Shown here: positions 15,407-24,009 of the stretch, piece after piece
How the letters are laid out: the number at the start of each line of letters is the position of its first letter
How positions within the stretch are numbered: position 1 is the first letter of the stretch
Source of the DNA: Thermoleophilia bacterium
GTDB taxonomy: Bacteria > Actinomycetota > Thermoleophilia > Gaiellales > SKUG01
Assembly: GCA_025964555.1 (NCBI GenBank)
Contig: JAOPYQ010000038.1
Location: 1-56,550, forward strand
DNA: 56,550 nt
Reading direction: 5' to 3'
The notes under the pieces: generated by a model
The model's database searches: none
The model's input: the letters and a program-made list of their open reading frames with translations, nothing else
What the model was told of the DNA's origin: nothing
Made by a program: the position numbers and the translations under genes

Positions 15407-16036
15407 ATGGAAGCCGCGCTCGAACCCCTGTTTTCGGCCACCCTCGACCTGCTCACCTGGGGCGGCGTGTGGTCGGTGTTCGCACTCATGATCGTCGAGA
15501 GCTGCTGCATCCCGGCACCGAGCGAGCTGATCATGCTGTTCGCGGGCTACCTCGTCTATTCCGGCGACGCGACGATGCTGCAGGTGGTCGCGGCCGGCGT
15601 GATCGGCAACGTCATCGGATCGGTGCTGTGCTGGCTCATCGGCGCGTACGGGGGACGCTCGTTCATCGACCGGCACGGCAAGTGGGTGCGCCTCAACCAC
15701 CACCACGTCACCATCGCGGAACGCTTCTTCGACCGGTGGGGCATGGCCACGGTGTTCTTCACGCGCAACCTGCCGATCATCCGCACCTTCATCTCGCTGC
15801 CTGCAGGCATCGCGCGCATGTCGCTCGGGCGCTTCACGCTCTTCACGTTCCTGGGCTGCATCCCCTGGGTCTGGGCGCTTGCCTACGTCGGCTACCGCAT
15901 GGGACCGAACTGGGAGCATGCGCGCCACGTGCTCCACAACGGTGACTACGTCGTGGTGGGTGCCATCGTGCTCGGCGCGGCGTATCTCCTGCTCAAGCAC
16001 GTCCGCAGGCGCCGCGCGGCCGTCGCCGAGGCCTGA
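15407..16036 (+). CDS. DedA-family (SNARE-associated/VTT) membrane protein
   Basis: 209 residues from ATG 15407. ESCCIPAPSELIMLFAGYL is the conserved DedA N-terminal re-entrant motif, and FFTRNLPIIRTFISLPAGIARM with FTFLGCIPWVWALAYVGY is the second half. DedA proteins act as lipid (undecaprenyl phosphate or phospholipid) flippases or transporters in the cytoplasmic membrane. TACCAT eight bases upstream could be a -10 for a near-leaderless transcript. Confidence 0.92.
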   Translation: MEAALEPLFSATLDLLTWGGVWSVFALMIVESCCIPAPSELIMLFAGYLVYSGDATMLQVVAAGVIGNVIGSVLCWLIGAYGGRSFIDRHGKWVRLNHHHVTIAERFFDRWGMATVFFTRNLPIIRTFISLPAGIARMSLGRFTLFTFLGCIPWVWALAYVGYRMGPNWEHARHVLHNGDYVVVGAIVLGAAYLLLKHVRRRRAAVAEA

Positions 16037-16053
16037 GCGCGGCTCGAACCTGA

Positions 16054-16755
16054 CTAGGGCGCGTCGGGGTCTTCGTCCTCGTCGTCTTCGTCCTGTCGGG
16101 CCCAGCGGGCACCGAGCACTCCGGCGCCGACGAGCGCCAATCCGCCGATCGCGAACCACGGGGCGATGTCGTCGAGCGGTCGCACGAGCGGATAGAACGT
16201 GAGCGCGACACCGAGGACCAGGGCGAGCAGCGGGAGCGTGCCGAGCGCGACGACGACGCGACGGAACCGCTCGACCACGTTCTCCTCGCCGAGCATCTCG
16301 CCCCACGCCGTCGCATGCGCGGTAGCGGCATCGCTCGCAGCGTCGTCGATGTAGGTGACGAGCGGCGGCCTCGCGGAGCTGCGACGCATTGCGGCCTCCA
16401 GCAGCCCCACGTCGTCCAGGTCCGAGCCGTGGATCGAGCCCACCTGCACCGAAGCATGCGTCGGGGCGAACGCCGACACGGGGACGCGCACCGCTTCACG
16501 CGCGGACGCGCTCACACCCGCACGCACGAGAGCGCCGTCGATGCGCTCGGCACGGCGGCGTGCGACCCGGAGGTCGAGTTCACCCGTCGAGGCGAGCTCT
16601 CGGCGGCGCACGAGCAGTTCGGTCAGGCCGCGCCACGTAGCGACGACGATCGCGACCCGAAGCGGCCAGATGCGAGTGAATTGCAGCACTTCAGGGGTGT
16701 TTCCCGGAGGGATTCTTGTCAAAACCACGTTCGATATGGGATTTTTCTTGGTCAT
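16054..16755 (-). CDS. Membrane protein of unknown function with C-terminal helix pair
   Basis: Up to 233 residues. The C-terminal third contains two transmembrane helices (LPLLALVLGVALTFYPLV and WFAIGGLALVGAGVLGARW) and ends in a strongly acidic tail. The central region is Arg/Glu/Ala-rich and helical (WRGLTELLVRRREL). The first ~22 codons use A/T-rich codons unlike the rest, so GTG at 16689 may be the true start. If ATG 16755 is used, its beginning overlaps the divergent promoter of the gene at 16835. No family recognised. Confidence 0.6.
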   Translation of the reverse strand: MTKKNPISNVVLTRIPPGNTPEVLQFTRIWPLRVAIVVATWRGLTELLVRRRELASTGELDLRVARRRAERIDGALVRAGVSASAREAVRVPVSAFAPTHASVQVGSIHGSDLDDVGLLEAAMRRSSARPPLVTYIDDAASDAATAHATAWGEMLGEENVVERFRRVVVALGTLPLLALVLGVALTFYPLVRPLDDIAPWFAIGGLALVGAGVLGARWARQDEDDEDEDPDAP

Positions 16756-16760
16756 AGCCC

Positions 16761-16790
16761 TTGACACTGTAGATTTTACGGAACTAGACT
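16761..16790 (+). promoter_or_regulatory. Consensus-like promoter of the three-paralogue cluster
   Basis: TTGACA (16761-16766), 18-base spacer, TAGACT (16785-16790), inside an AT-rich island. The leader CCCTCCCCACGAAGGACACC resembles the leader of the 9517 gene. Confidence 0.55.
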
Positions 16791-16834
16791 TCCGTCAACG
16801 AATCCTTGCCCCTCCCCACGAAGGACACCGAAAC

Positions 16835-17404
16835 ATGTTCAGCCTCTCCCCGATCTCGCCCGCCGGCCCGTCACGCCTCGCGTCGCCCCCGGTCAAGGGC
16901 GACGACTGGTGCGGAACGAAGCCGCCCGGCGCCGGCACCATCGAGATGCCGCGTCCCGGCGTTCCCCCGATGACCACGCCCGATCGCAACCCGCTCTCCC
17001 GCGTGCTCGGCCACGTCACCGAGGGCTACCTCGCGATGCTCGAGGCCCACGGCGCGCTCAATCCCGTGCAGCTCATGGTGGTCATGCCGGGTCAGCGCCC
17101 CGTCGCTCCCAACGTCCCCGCTGCGATCACCAACGCCAAGCGCGGCATCGACGCCATCGATGCGGCGGTCGACTCCTACGGCCAGCGCCGCGACGAACTC
17201 GCGACCGCACTGTCCTCCGCAGCCACCGCCGCTCGCGAGGGATACGCAACGCTCACTGCCGAGCACGGCACCGACCTCGAGATCAGCCGTCCCATCGTCT
17301 CGCAGCAGTTCGACGCGGCTGCCACGTGGCTCGACGTCGCCGGCAACCTGCTCGCACTTCGGCTCGGCAAGCCGGGCGGCTTCGACCCGTTCGCCGGCAA
17401 CTGA
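16835..17404 (+). CDS. Paralogue 1 of a tandem family of unknown function
   Basis: 189 residues. Signal-less, disordered N-terminus (MFSLSPISPAGPSRLASPP) with a DDWCGT motif, then a Pro-rich stretch. From about residue 90 there is a helical domain shared with the next two proteins: GIDAIDAAVDSYG, LSSAATAAREGYATL, then FDAAATWLDVAGNLLALRLG. The shared pattern is A-x-x-x-ID-x-A, (A/F)-T/x-A-x-x-E/G-A/Y-x-x-G/L, FD-x-A-x-x-WL-x-x-A. No domain is recognised. Strong upstream promoter and an AAGGAC ribosome-binding site. Possible roles include small secreted, coat or adhesin subunits; this is not established. Confidence 0.75.
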   Translation: MFSLSPISPAGPSRLASPPVKGDDWCGTKPPGAGTIEMPRPGVPPMTTPDRNPLSRVLGHVTEGYLAMLEAHGALNPVQLMVVMPGQRPVAPNVPAAITNAKRGIDAIDAAVDSYGQRRDELATALSSAATAAREGYATLTAEHGTDLEISRPIVSQQFDAAATWLDVAGNLLALRLGKPGGFDPFAGN

Positions 17405-17477
17405 CCTTTGGCAACGACAGACCCGGCTCGACCGGCACTCCCCACCTCACACCCATTCCACGGAAGGAACCACCACC

Positions 17478-18098
17478 ATGACCAGCATCATCTCCCCCTG
17501 GGCCTACGCCACCCAGCTCGCCACGCAGGCACAGGAGCGCCTCACGCAGGCCTCGACCATGCTCCGCAACGGCGGCCCGCGCCCGCTCGACCACACCCCT
17601 GAGCTCACCGTCGGCATCCCGGAGCAGAACGGCCCCGATTCGCCGGACAACCCGTGGTTCGTCGGCCCGAAGCCGATCATGCCGCCCTACATTCCCAACA
17701 ACGCCGCGCTTCGCCTCGCCGGCGGTGCGGTCACCGCGATCGACCAGGCGCTCGGCCTCGGCGCACAGCTCTCGGCCGGCGTGACGCTCGCGTTCACCCG
17801 TGCCAAGGAAGAGGCCGTCACCGGCGTCGGCCTCCTCAGCGCCGATCCGCAGCAGCCGATCGCTCCGGGCCAGCCCGCCCTCACGTTCGACGCGGCCGGC
17901 ATGTGGCTCGGCCTCGCCAAGAACCTGCTGACGCTCGACCACGGCCAGCCCCGCCCGCCGGTCCGCCCGCCCGTCGTCCACCCGCCTGTCACGACCATGC
18001 CGGTCGGTCCCGGCGAGCCCGGTTCGCCGATCACGATCAAGCCGATCGACCAGCCGATCACGATCCAGCTGCCGAGCCCCGACAGCGAGATCCAGTAG
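17478..18098 (+). CDS. Paralogue 2 of the tandem family, with IQLPSPDSEIQ tail
   Basis: 206 residues starting MTSIISPWAYATQ, nearly the same opening as paralogue 3. The shared helical domain runs from ~75 to ~155 (AVTAIDQALGLG, VTLAFTRAKEEAVTGVGLL, FDAAGMWLGLAKNLLTLDHG). It is followed by a Pro/Val/Ile-rich tail ending IQLPSPDSEIQ, a motif also in the 73-residue protein at 9517-9738. GGAAGGAAC precedes the start. The 73-base gap from paralogue 1 holds no promoter-like sequence, so the three are probably one operon. Confidence 0.75.
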   Translation: MTSIISPWAYATQLATQAQERLTQASTMLRNGGPRPLDHTPELTVGIPEQNGPDSPDNPWFVGPKPIMPPYIPNNAALRLAGGAVTAIDQALGLGAQLSAGVTLAFTRAKEEAVTGVGLLSADPQQPIAPGQPALTFDAAGMWLGLAKNLLTLDHGQPRPPVRPPVVHPPVTTMPVGPGEPGSPITIKPIDQPITIQLPSPDSEIQ

Positions 18099-18145
18099 TC
18101 CCGCACCGGACCTGCCTCCCACCTCCCCCGAAAGGAATTCACACC

Positions 18146-18646
18146 ATGACCAGCATCATGCACCCGGCCCTCGCGGCCTCCCGTCTCGCCGACCAGGCGA
18201 TCAGTTCGCTCAGCGTCGGCAACGACGTGCTCCTCGGCCGAGACATTCGCCCGATGTACGAGCCGTTCCCCGGCACCACGCCGACGAGCCGGTTCGAGCG
18301 AGCGGCACAGCACGGCGACAACGCACTCGGCCACATCGACCACGCGCTCTCGTTCGGCGCGAGCGGCATGCTCTCGCGTGGCGTGCTGTCGGCATTCACG
18401 AACGCCCGCACGGAGGCGTCCGCAGGCGTCACCCTGCTGCGCGCGAAGACCATGATGCCGCTCAACCCGAACACGGTCGTGCTCAAGTTCGACGGCGCGA
18501 AGCTCTGGCTCGACATGGCCAAGAGCCTCATCCAGCTCGACCTGGGCGGCAACCGCCCGACCGAGCCGGTCGTCGTGCGCCCGCCGGTGACGATCCTGCC
18601 GGTCCCGCGCCCCGAGGTCGAGGCACCCGAGGCGATGACGCACTGA
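18146..18646 (+). CDS. Paralogue 3 of the tandem family
   Basis: 166 residues starting MTSIMHPALAASRLADQA. Its shared domain is the clearest match to paralogue 2: ALGHIDHALSFG, GVLSAFTNARTEASAGVTLL, FDGAKLWLDMAKSLIQLDLGG, then PPVTILPVPRP. It lacks the IQLPSPD tail. CGAAAGGAATTC precedes the ATG. A strong hairpin terminator follows 27 bases after the stop, closing the operon. Function unknown; the absence of a signal peptide and the amphipathic Ser/Thr/Ala N-terminus are common to all three. Confidence 0.75.
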   Translation: MTSIMHPALAASRLADQAISSLSVGNDVLLGRDIRPMYEPFPGTTPTSRFERAAQHGDNALGHIDHALSFGASGMLSRGVLSAFTNARTEASAGVTLLRAKTMMPLNPNTVVLKFDGAKLWLDMAKSLIQLDLGGNRPTEPVVVRPPVTILPVPRPEVEAPEAMTH

Positions 18647-18673
18647 GCCAGTCGCACCACGCCAGCATGCAGT

Positions 18674-18701
18674 CGAGGGCCCCGCATCTGCGGGGCCCTC
18701 G
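18674..18701 (+). terminator. Terminator of the paralogue operon
   Basis: Perfect 13-base arms CGAGGGCCCCGCA and TGCGGGGCCCTCG with a two-base formal centre (effective loop of four or more bases). No T-run. Confidence 0.65.
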
Positions 18702-18760
18702 CTCGTTGGCGGTTCGATAGTGTGGGACCGTCCCCGGACCCGAGACCAGGAGCACGCCCG

Positions 18761-19870
18761 ATGGCCGTCCCGCTGATGGACCCGAACGCGCAGATCGCCC
18801 CGTACATGACGGAGCTCGAGGAGATCGCGACGCGCGTCCTGCGCTCGGGACGCTTCATCTTCGGACCTGAGGTCGAAGGCTTCGAGCAGGAAGCCGCCGA
18901 GTACCTGGGCGTCAAGCACGCGATCGGCGTGGCCAACGGCACCGACGCGCTGTCGATCGCGCTGCGCTGCCTCGGCGTCGGCCCCGGCGACGAGGTCATC
19001 TGCCCGGCGTACACGTTCTTCGCGACGCCCGAGACGATCAGCTCGGTCGGCGCGACACCGGTGTTCGCGGACGTGGACCCGGCGACGAGCTGCCTCGACG
19101 TCGAGGACGTGCGCGCGAAGGTCACGGGCAACACGCGCGCGATCGTGCCCGTGCACCTGTTCGGACAGGTCGCCGACATGACCGCCCTCAGCGAGCTCGC
19201 CACCGAGCGCGGCCTGGCCGTCCTGGAGGACGCCGCCCAGGCATGGGGCGCCGAGCAGCACGGCACGAAGGCCGGCGCGTTCGGCGACGCCGCGACGTTC
19301 AGCTTCTTCCCGACCAAGAACCTGCCCTGCTTCGGCGACGGCGGGCTCATCGCGACCAACCGCGACGACGTCGCCGAGCTCGCGAAGATGCTGCGCTTCC
19401 ATGGCAGCAAGGACAAGCAGACGTTCACACACGTGGGCTACAACAGCCGCCTCGATGCGCTCCAGGCCGCGTTCCTGCGCCGCAACCTGCGCGAGGTGGA
19501 TGCATGGAACGCGCATCGCCGCCAGGTCGCGGAGTGGTACGCCGACGCTGGCCTCGGCGAGCTGGTCGAGCTGCCCGCGGTCGCGGACGGCAACGTGCCG
19601 ATCTGGCACCTGTACGTCGTGCGTACCGAACATCGCGAGCAGCTCATGGCGGCGTGCAAGGACGCCGGCGTCGGCGCGACCATCTACTACGGCGACCCGC
19701 ACCACACGCAGCCGGTGTACGCCGACCTGGGCTATGCGAGCGGCGACCTGCCGGTGACCGAGCGCCTGTGCGCGACGGGCGTGGCACTGCCGATCTTCGC
19801 GACGATGACACGCGCGCAGGTCGACGAGGTCGTCGCGGCCGTGCGAGCCGGCGTGCCGGCCCGCGTCTGA
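18761..19870 (+). CDS. DegT/DnrJ/EryC1/StrS-family sugar aminotransferase
   Basis: 369 residues. The PLP-binding lysine lies in FSFFPTKNLPCFGDGG. The N-terminal VANGTDALSIALRCLGVGPGDEV and the AYTFFATPETI segment are typical. It transfers an amino group to a keto-sugar nucleotide. Next to DUF354 and a CapD-type 4,6-dehydratase, a UDP-4-amino-4,6-dideoxy-GlcNAc route is plausible, in which the 4,6-dehydratase supplies the keto-sugar. A TAGTGT element ~38 bases upstream may be its -10. Confidence 0.92.
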   Translation: MAVPLMDPNAQIAPYMTELEEIATRVLRSGRFIFGPEVEGFEQEAAEYLGVKHAIGVANGTDALSIALRCLGVGPGDEVICPAYTFFATPETISSVGATPVFADVDPATSCLDVEDVRAKVTGNTRAIVPVHLFGQVADMTALSELATERGLAVLEDAAQAWGAEQHGTKAGAFGDAATFSFFPTKNLPCFGDGGLIATNRDDVAELAKMLRFHGSKDKQTFTHVGYNSRLDALQAAFLRRNLREVDAWNAHRRQVAEWYADAGLGELVELPAVADGNVPIWHLYVVRTEHREQLMAACKDAGVGATIYYGDPHHTQPVYADLGYASGDLPVTERLCATGVALPIFATMTRAQVDEVVAAVRAGVPARV

Positions 19871-19892
19871 CACGACCGCGAGGCTCGACACC

Positions 19893-20960
19893 GTGCGCCT
19901 GCTCGTCGACCTCACCAACTCGCCCCACGTGCCGTTCTTCGCGCCGCTCGTGCGCGAGCTGGAATCGCGCGACCACGAGGTCGTGATCACGGCGCGGCGC
20001 TTCGCGCAGACCGTCGAGCTCGCGACCCTGCATGGGCTGGACGCCACCGTGATCGGCAGCCACGGCGGTACGAATCGGCTCGGCAAGGCGCGCGCGGCGA
20101 TCGGTCGCACGTGGTCGCTCGACCGGTTCGTCGGGCGCAGCCAGCGTGCGGGCGGGCGCTTCGACGTCGCGCTCTCGCACGGCTCGACGGACCTGCCGCT
20201 CGTCGCGCGCCGGCGCGGCATCCCGCACGTGACGATCTTCGACTACGAGTGGGCGCGCACGCAGCACCGCCTCAACTGCCGGTTGAGCTGGCGGGTCGCG
20301 GTGCCCGATTCGATTCCGCTCGAGCGGCTCGACCAGTACGGCGCCGCAGGACGAGCTGTCAGCTACCCGGGCCTCAAGGAGGAGTACTACCTCGACGCGG
20401 CGGCGCTCGATCCGGCCGGCGTGCGCGCCACGCTCGGGATCGACGCCGACCAGGTGCTCGTGGTGCTGCGTCCGCCCGCGGCGATGGCGCTCTATCACCG
20501 CGGGATCACCAACGACGTGTTCGGCGCAGTGCTCGATCGCGTGCGCGCCACGGAGGGCTGCGTGGCGGTGGTGCTGCCGCGTACGCCCGAGCAGCGCGTG
20601 GCGATCAAGGCGATGGTCGGGCGTGATGCGCGGGTGGTCATCCCTCGAGCGGCGATCGACGGCGCGTCGCTCGTTGCGGCGGCCGACCTCGTGGTGAGCG
20701 CGGGCGGCACGATGAACCGTGAGGCGGCGGCGCTCGGTGTGCCCGTCTACACGGTGTTCGCCGGGCGCATGGGCGGCGTCGACGAGCAGCTCGTGGAAGC
20801 CGGGCGACTCGAGCTGTTCACGAGCGCGGATGACGTTCGACTGTCGCGGCGCGCGACGCGCGGCGAGGCGCCGCGCCTGCTGCATGACCGCTCGCCGAGC
20901 GACCTGCTCGACGTGCTGCTGTCAGGCATTCCTGTCGCGGAAGCTGCTCGAACCTCCTGA
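19893..20960 (+). CDS. DUF354 glycosyltransferase-like protein
   Basis: 355 residues, GTG start 22 bases after the aminotransferase. The N-terminus (LLVDLTNSPHVPFFAPLVREL) and the C-terminal GAxxxVSAGGTMNREAAALGVPVYTVF-like segment, a GT-B nucleotide-binding half, are the DUF354 signature. These proteins sit in archaeal and bacterial surface-polysaccharide clusters and resemble UDP-GlcNAc 2-epimerase/glycosyltransferase folds. The substrate is unknown. Confidence 0.85.
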   Translation: MRLLVDLTNSPHVPFFAPLVRELESRDHEVVITARRFAQTVELATLHGLDATVIGSHGGTNRLGKARAAIGRTWSLDRFVGRSQRAGGRFDVALSHGSTDLPLVARRRGIPHVTIFDYEWARTQHRLNCRLSWRVAVPDSIPLERLDQYGAAGRAVSYPGLKEEYYLDAAALDPAGVRATLGIDADQVLVVLRPPAAMALYHRGITNDVFGAVLDRVRATEGCVAVVLPRTPEQRVAIKAMVGRDARVVIPRAAIDGASLVAAADLVVSAGGTMNREAAALGVPVYTVFAGRMGGVDEQLVEAGRLELFTSADDVRLSRRATRGEAPRLLHDRSPSDLLDVLLSGIPVAEAARTS

Positions 20961-21050
20961 CCGGGGGCGGCCACGGCGTGGTGCCGGGTTGCCCGCTAGG
21001 GGAGGCACTTCCGCGGGAGCAGCCCGCCCCGCAGGTACAATCTCCAGCAG

Positions 21051-23060
21051 ATGTCCGAGCGTCCTGCCCCTGCCACACCGACGTCCCCGACCACGCGAGC
21101 GCGCATGTCACGTGCGTTCCAGGCGGGGCTTCGCACCCGAGTGCTCGTGCTCATGCGCGGCCACCGCATCTGGCAGGTCGTCGCCGATGCGGTGTTCGCC
21201 AGCCTCGCGTGGTGGCTCGCGTTCTTCGTACGCTTCGACAGCGGCACGCCTCCGGTGTACGAGCGAGCGATGTTCGCGACGATCGGCTGGGTCGCCCTCA
21301 TCAACATCGTGCTCTTCGTCGGCAGCGGCATGTACGCCAAGATGTGGCGCTACACGAGCGTCAAGGACATGGAAGCCGTGCTCGTGCGGGTCGTGCTCGC
21401 GTGGCTGAGCGTGGTCGCGTACGTGAACATCGTGCCGCCACTCGATCCGCCGCTCTCGTCGATGGACATTCCCCGCTCGGTGCTCGTGTACGACCTCGGG
21501 TTCGTCGTCGCGTTCCTGTGCGGCCTGCGCCTGCTTGCGCGCAGCGTGTTCGAGCGACCGACGCTCGTCGGTGGCGCGGCGCGCAACCGTGACCACGGTG
21601 GCACGCGCGTGCTCATCGCCGGCGCCGGAAGCGCGGGGCACCTGCTCATCCGCGAGTCGCAGCGCCAGTCGCTCGGCTTCGTGCCGATCGGGCTGGTCGA
21701 CGACGACGCGCGCAAGCACGACATGCGCATCCTCGGCGTGCCGGTGCTCGGTCGCACCGACGACGTGGTCGACCACGCGGTCGATGCCGGCGCGGTGGAA
21801 GTCATCATCGCGATGCCGAGCGCGCCGGGCTCGGACGTGCGCCGCATCGTGGAGCGGTGCCGGGCCGCGGGCGTGAAGGTGCGGATCCTGCCGGGCATGG
21901 GCGAGCTCATGCTGGGCGGCGACGCGGGCAGCCTCGCGGCGCAGATCCGCGAGGTGCGCATCGAGGACGTGCTCGGCCGCGACCCGATCGACGTCGACCT
22001 GCAGGGCATCGCTGCCTACCTCACCGGTCAGGTCGTGCTGGTCACCGGCGCGGGTGGCTCGATCGGCTCGGAGCTGTGCCGACAGATCGCGTCGATGCAC
22101 CCGGCGCGCCTCGTGCTGCTCGACCACGCCGAGGAGAACCTCTTCAACATCCAGCAGGAGCTGCTGCACGAGCGCGGCTTCGACCACCTGGCGATCGAGC
22201 TCGCGGACGTCACCGACCGCGCTCGCATGAAAACCGTCTTCGAGGCGCACCGCCCGAAGGTCGTCTTCCATGCTGCTGCGTACAAGCACCAGCCGATGCT
22301 CGAGACGATGCCGGCAGAAGCCGTGCGCAACAACACGATCGGCACGCGCGTGTGCTGTGAGCTGGCAGAGCGCGTCGGCGTCGAGCGCTTCGTGCTCGTG
22401 TCGACCGACAAGGCCGTCGAGCCGACCACGGTGATGGGCCAGAGCAAGGCGCTCGCCGAGTGGGTCGTGCAGGCGTTCGCCGAGCGAAGCTTCCACACGC
22501 GCTACATGGCGGTCCGCTTCGGCAACGTGCTCGGCTCCTCGGGATCCGTCATCCCGATCTTCCGCCGCCAGATCGAACGCGGTGGCCCGGTGACGCTCAC
22601 CGACGAGCGCATGACGCGTTTCTTCATGACGATTCCCGAAGCGGCACAGCTCATCGTGCAGGCCGGCGCAATGGGCGAGGGCGGCGAGGTGTTCGTGCTC
22701 GACATGGGCGAGCCGGTCAAGATCCTCGACCTGGCGATGAACATGATCGAGCTGAGCGGCCTGCGTCCCGGCATCGACATCGAGGTCAAGGTCGTCGGCC
22801 TGCGTGACGGCGAGAAGCTCCACGAGGAGCTCTTCTCGGGCGACGAGACGCCGGACCGCACCTCGCACGGCAAGATCTTCCGCTCGGCATCGAGCTTCGC
22901 GCTCCAGGCCGACGCGTTCCTCGACGAGCTCGAGGCATTCGAACCGGTCGTGTTCGACGCCGACCAGCCCGCGACGCTCGAGCGACTGACGACGCTCATG
23001 AAGCCGCGCATCGAAGCCGGTGCGCACCGGGGCGGCGACGTGCCCACGCCGCCTGCGTGA
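21051..23060 (+). CDS. CapD/FlaA1-like UDP-N-acetylglucosamine 4,6-dehydratase, membrane form
   Basis: 669 residues. There are four N-terminal transmembrane helices, then a first Rossmann domain (VLIAGAGSAGHLLIRE) and a second SDR domain (VLVTGAGGSIGSELCRQIA). Characteristic motifs are FHAAAYKHQPMLE and STDKAVEPTTVMGQSK, the latter containing the catalytic region. Long membrane forms of this kind (PglF-like) produce UDP-4-keto-6-deoxy sugars for glycans. TACAAT nine bases before the ATG suggests a very short leader. Confidence 0.93.
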   Translation: MSERPAPATPTSPTTRARMSRAFQAGLRTRVLVLMRGHRIWQVVADAVFASLAWWLAFFVRFDSGTPPVYERAMFATIGWVALINIVLFVGSGMYAKMWRYTSVKDMEAVLVRVVLAWLSVVAYVNIVPPLDPPLSSMDIPRSVLVYDLGFVVAFLCGLRLLARSVFERPTLVGGAARNRDHGGTRVLIAGAGSAGHLLIRESQRQSLGFVPIGLVDDDARKHDMRILGVPVLGRTDDVVDHAVDAGAVEVIIAMPSAPGSDVRRIVERCRAAGVKVRILPGMGELMLGGDAGSLAAQIREVRIEDVLGRDPIDVDLQGIAAYLTGQVVLVTGAGGSIGSELCRQIASMHPARLVLLDHAEENLFNIQQELLHERGFDHLAIELADVTDRARMKTVFEAHRPKVVFHAAAYKHQPMLETMPAEAVRNNTIGTRVCCELAERVGVERFVLVSTDKAVEPTTVMGQSKALAEWVVQAFAERSFHTRYMAVRFGNVLGSSGSVIPIFRRQIERGGPVTLTDERMTRFFMTIPEAAQLIVQAGAMGEGGEVFVLDMGEPVKILDLAMNMIELSGLRPGIDIEVKVVGLRDGEKLHEELFSGDETPDRTSHGKIFRSASSFALQADAFLDELEAFEPVVFDADQPATLERLTTLMKPRIEAGAHRGGDVPTPPA

Positions 23061-23099
23061 TGCGCACGTAGTTCCTCGCCGCGGCGATCGCCGTCGAGG

Positions 23100-23981
23100 T
23101 CACACCTCGAGCAGCCAGCGCGCCGACTGAACGTGCACATCGATCCACGAGCTGTCGAAGCACCACGCAATGAAGTGCGCGACGGCCCAGTCGCGCGAAC
23201 GTTCTCGGTCGACGTCGAGGCGCGAGGTCAGCTGCTCGAAGCGGCGCAGCACGCTCGCGCGATCGTGGAGGCCGTCGAAGGCGCGCATCGCCGCACCCGG
23301 AGTCGCGGCAACGTCGAACGACCTGAGGATCCCGCCGACCATGAACTCCACCTCGCCGACCAGCGGCTTCGGATCCACGACGAGCCACGGCTGACGCTGC
23401 GCCGCCAGGACATTGTCCGCGTGCAGGTCCTGGTGGATGAGCACCTGCGGACCCTGCGAACCGGGCAGCGTGGTGAGCAGCTCTGCGACCTGGTCGAGCA
23501 GGGAGCGCTCGAACGGCTTGCCCTTCGCTGCCCACTCGCGCTCCAGCGTGGACGCCCAGCCTGCGGCCTCGTCGGCGAGCGTGGTGAACGGATGGCCGGC
23601 GGGGACGGTCACCGCCAGGCGCGGGATGAAGTCGGCGTAGGCGTCGACCGCCTCGTCGAGCGTAGCCTGCGTCAGTCGGGTGCCGGGCTCGCAGCGCTCC
23701 ATGAGGAGTGCGTGCTGCTCCGGGTCGTGACGTTCGAGGCGAGCGGCGCCGTTGCCGTTCCATGCGGCGAGCGCGGCGGCCTCGTGTTCACTTTCGCGGT
23801 GCGGCCACTGGAGCTTGAGCACGAGCGGACGGTCGTCGGCATCCGCGACCGGGACCGTGTACGAGACCATGCCGCCTTCATAGGGCGGGCCATCGATGCG
23901 CAGCTGCCACGCGTCGCAGAGGTGCGCGCATCGCGTGGGGATGGAATCGAGCCAGGTCATCGCATCGGGATGCGTGCGCAT
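23100..23981 (-). CDS. APH(6)/hydroxyurea-type small-molecule kinase
   Basis: 293 residues (272 from the alternative ATG at 23960). HQDLHADN is the Brenner catalytic loop, and WLVVDPKPLVGEVEF is the metal-binding motif characteristic of the streptomycin 6-kinase family. The lysine in LVLKLQWP is the likely ATP-binding residue. Family members phosphorylate streptomycin or act on other small molecules; the true substrate here is unknown and no antibiotic cluster is present. Convergent with the CapD-type gene. Confidence 0.85.
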   Translation of the reverse strand: MRTHPDAMTWLDSIPTRCAHLCDAWQLRIDGPPYEGGMVSYTVPVADADDRPLVLKLQWPHRESEHEAAALAAWNGNGAARLERHDPEQHALLMERCEPGTRLTQATLDEAVDAYADFIPRLAVTVPAGHPFTTLADEAAGWASTLEREWAAKGKPFERSLLDQVAELLTTLPGSQGPQVLIHQDLHADNVLAAQRQPWLVVDPKPLVGEVEFMVGGILRSFDVAATPGAAMRAFDGLHDRASVLRRFEQLTSRLDVDRERSRDWAVAHFIAWCFDSSWIDVHVQSARWLLEV

Positions 23982-24009
23982 CCACTGGATCGACCGGGGC
24001 AGCTCGATG

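Noticed and set aside
17687..20221. Very long minus-strand open frame across the paralogue and aminotransferase genes
   Set aside because: A high-GC antisense shadow; Arg/Ala/Ser-rich with no motif, opposite genes with clear domains. The same applies to other long antisense frames, for example under menG, liuD, mqnAC and capD.
20961..21050. GCCGGGTTGCC before the CapD gene as a second GEMM riboswitch
   Set aside because: The GGCAAACC and ACGCAAAG core blocks are missing on both strands.
23100..23981. Aminoglycoside resistance determinant
   Set aside because: The family is right (APH(6)-like) but substrate cannot be inferred, and there is no antibiotic or mobile-element context.
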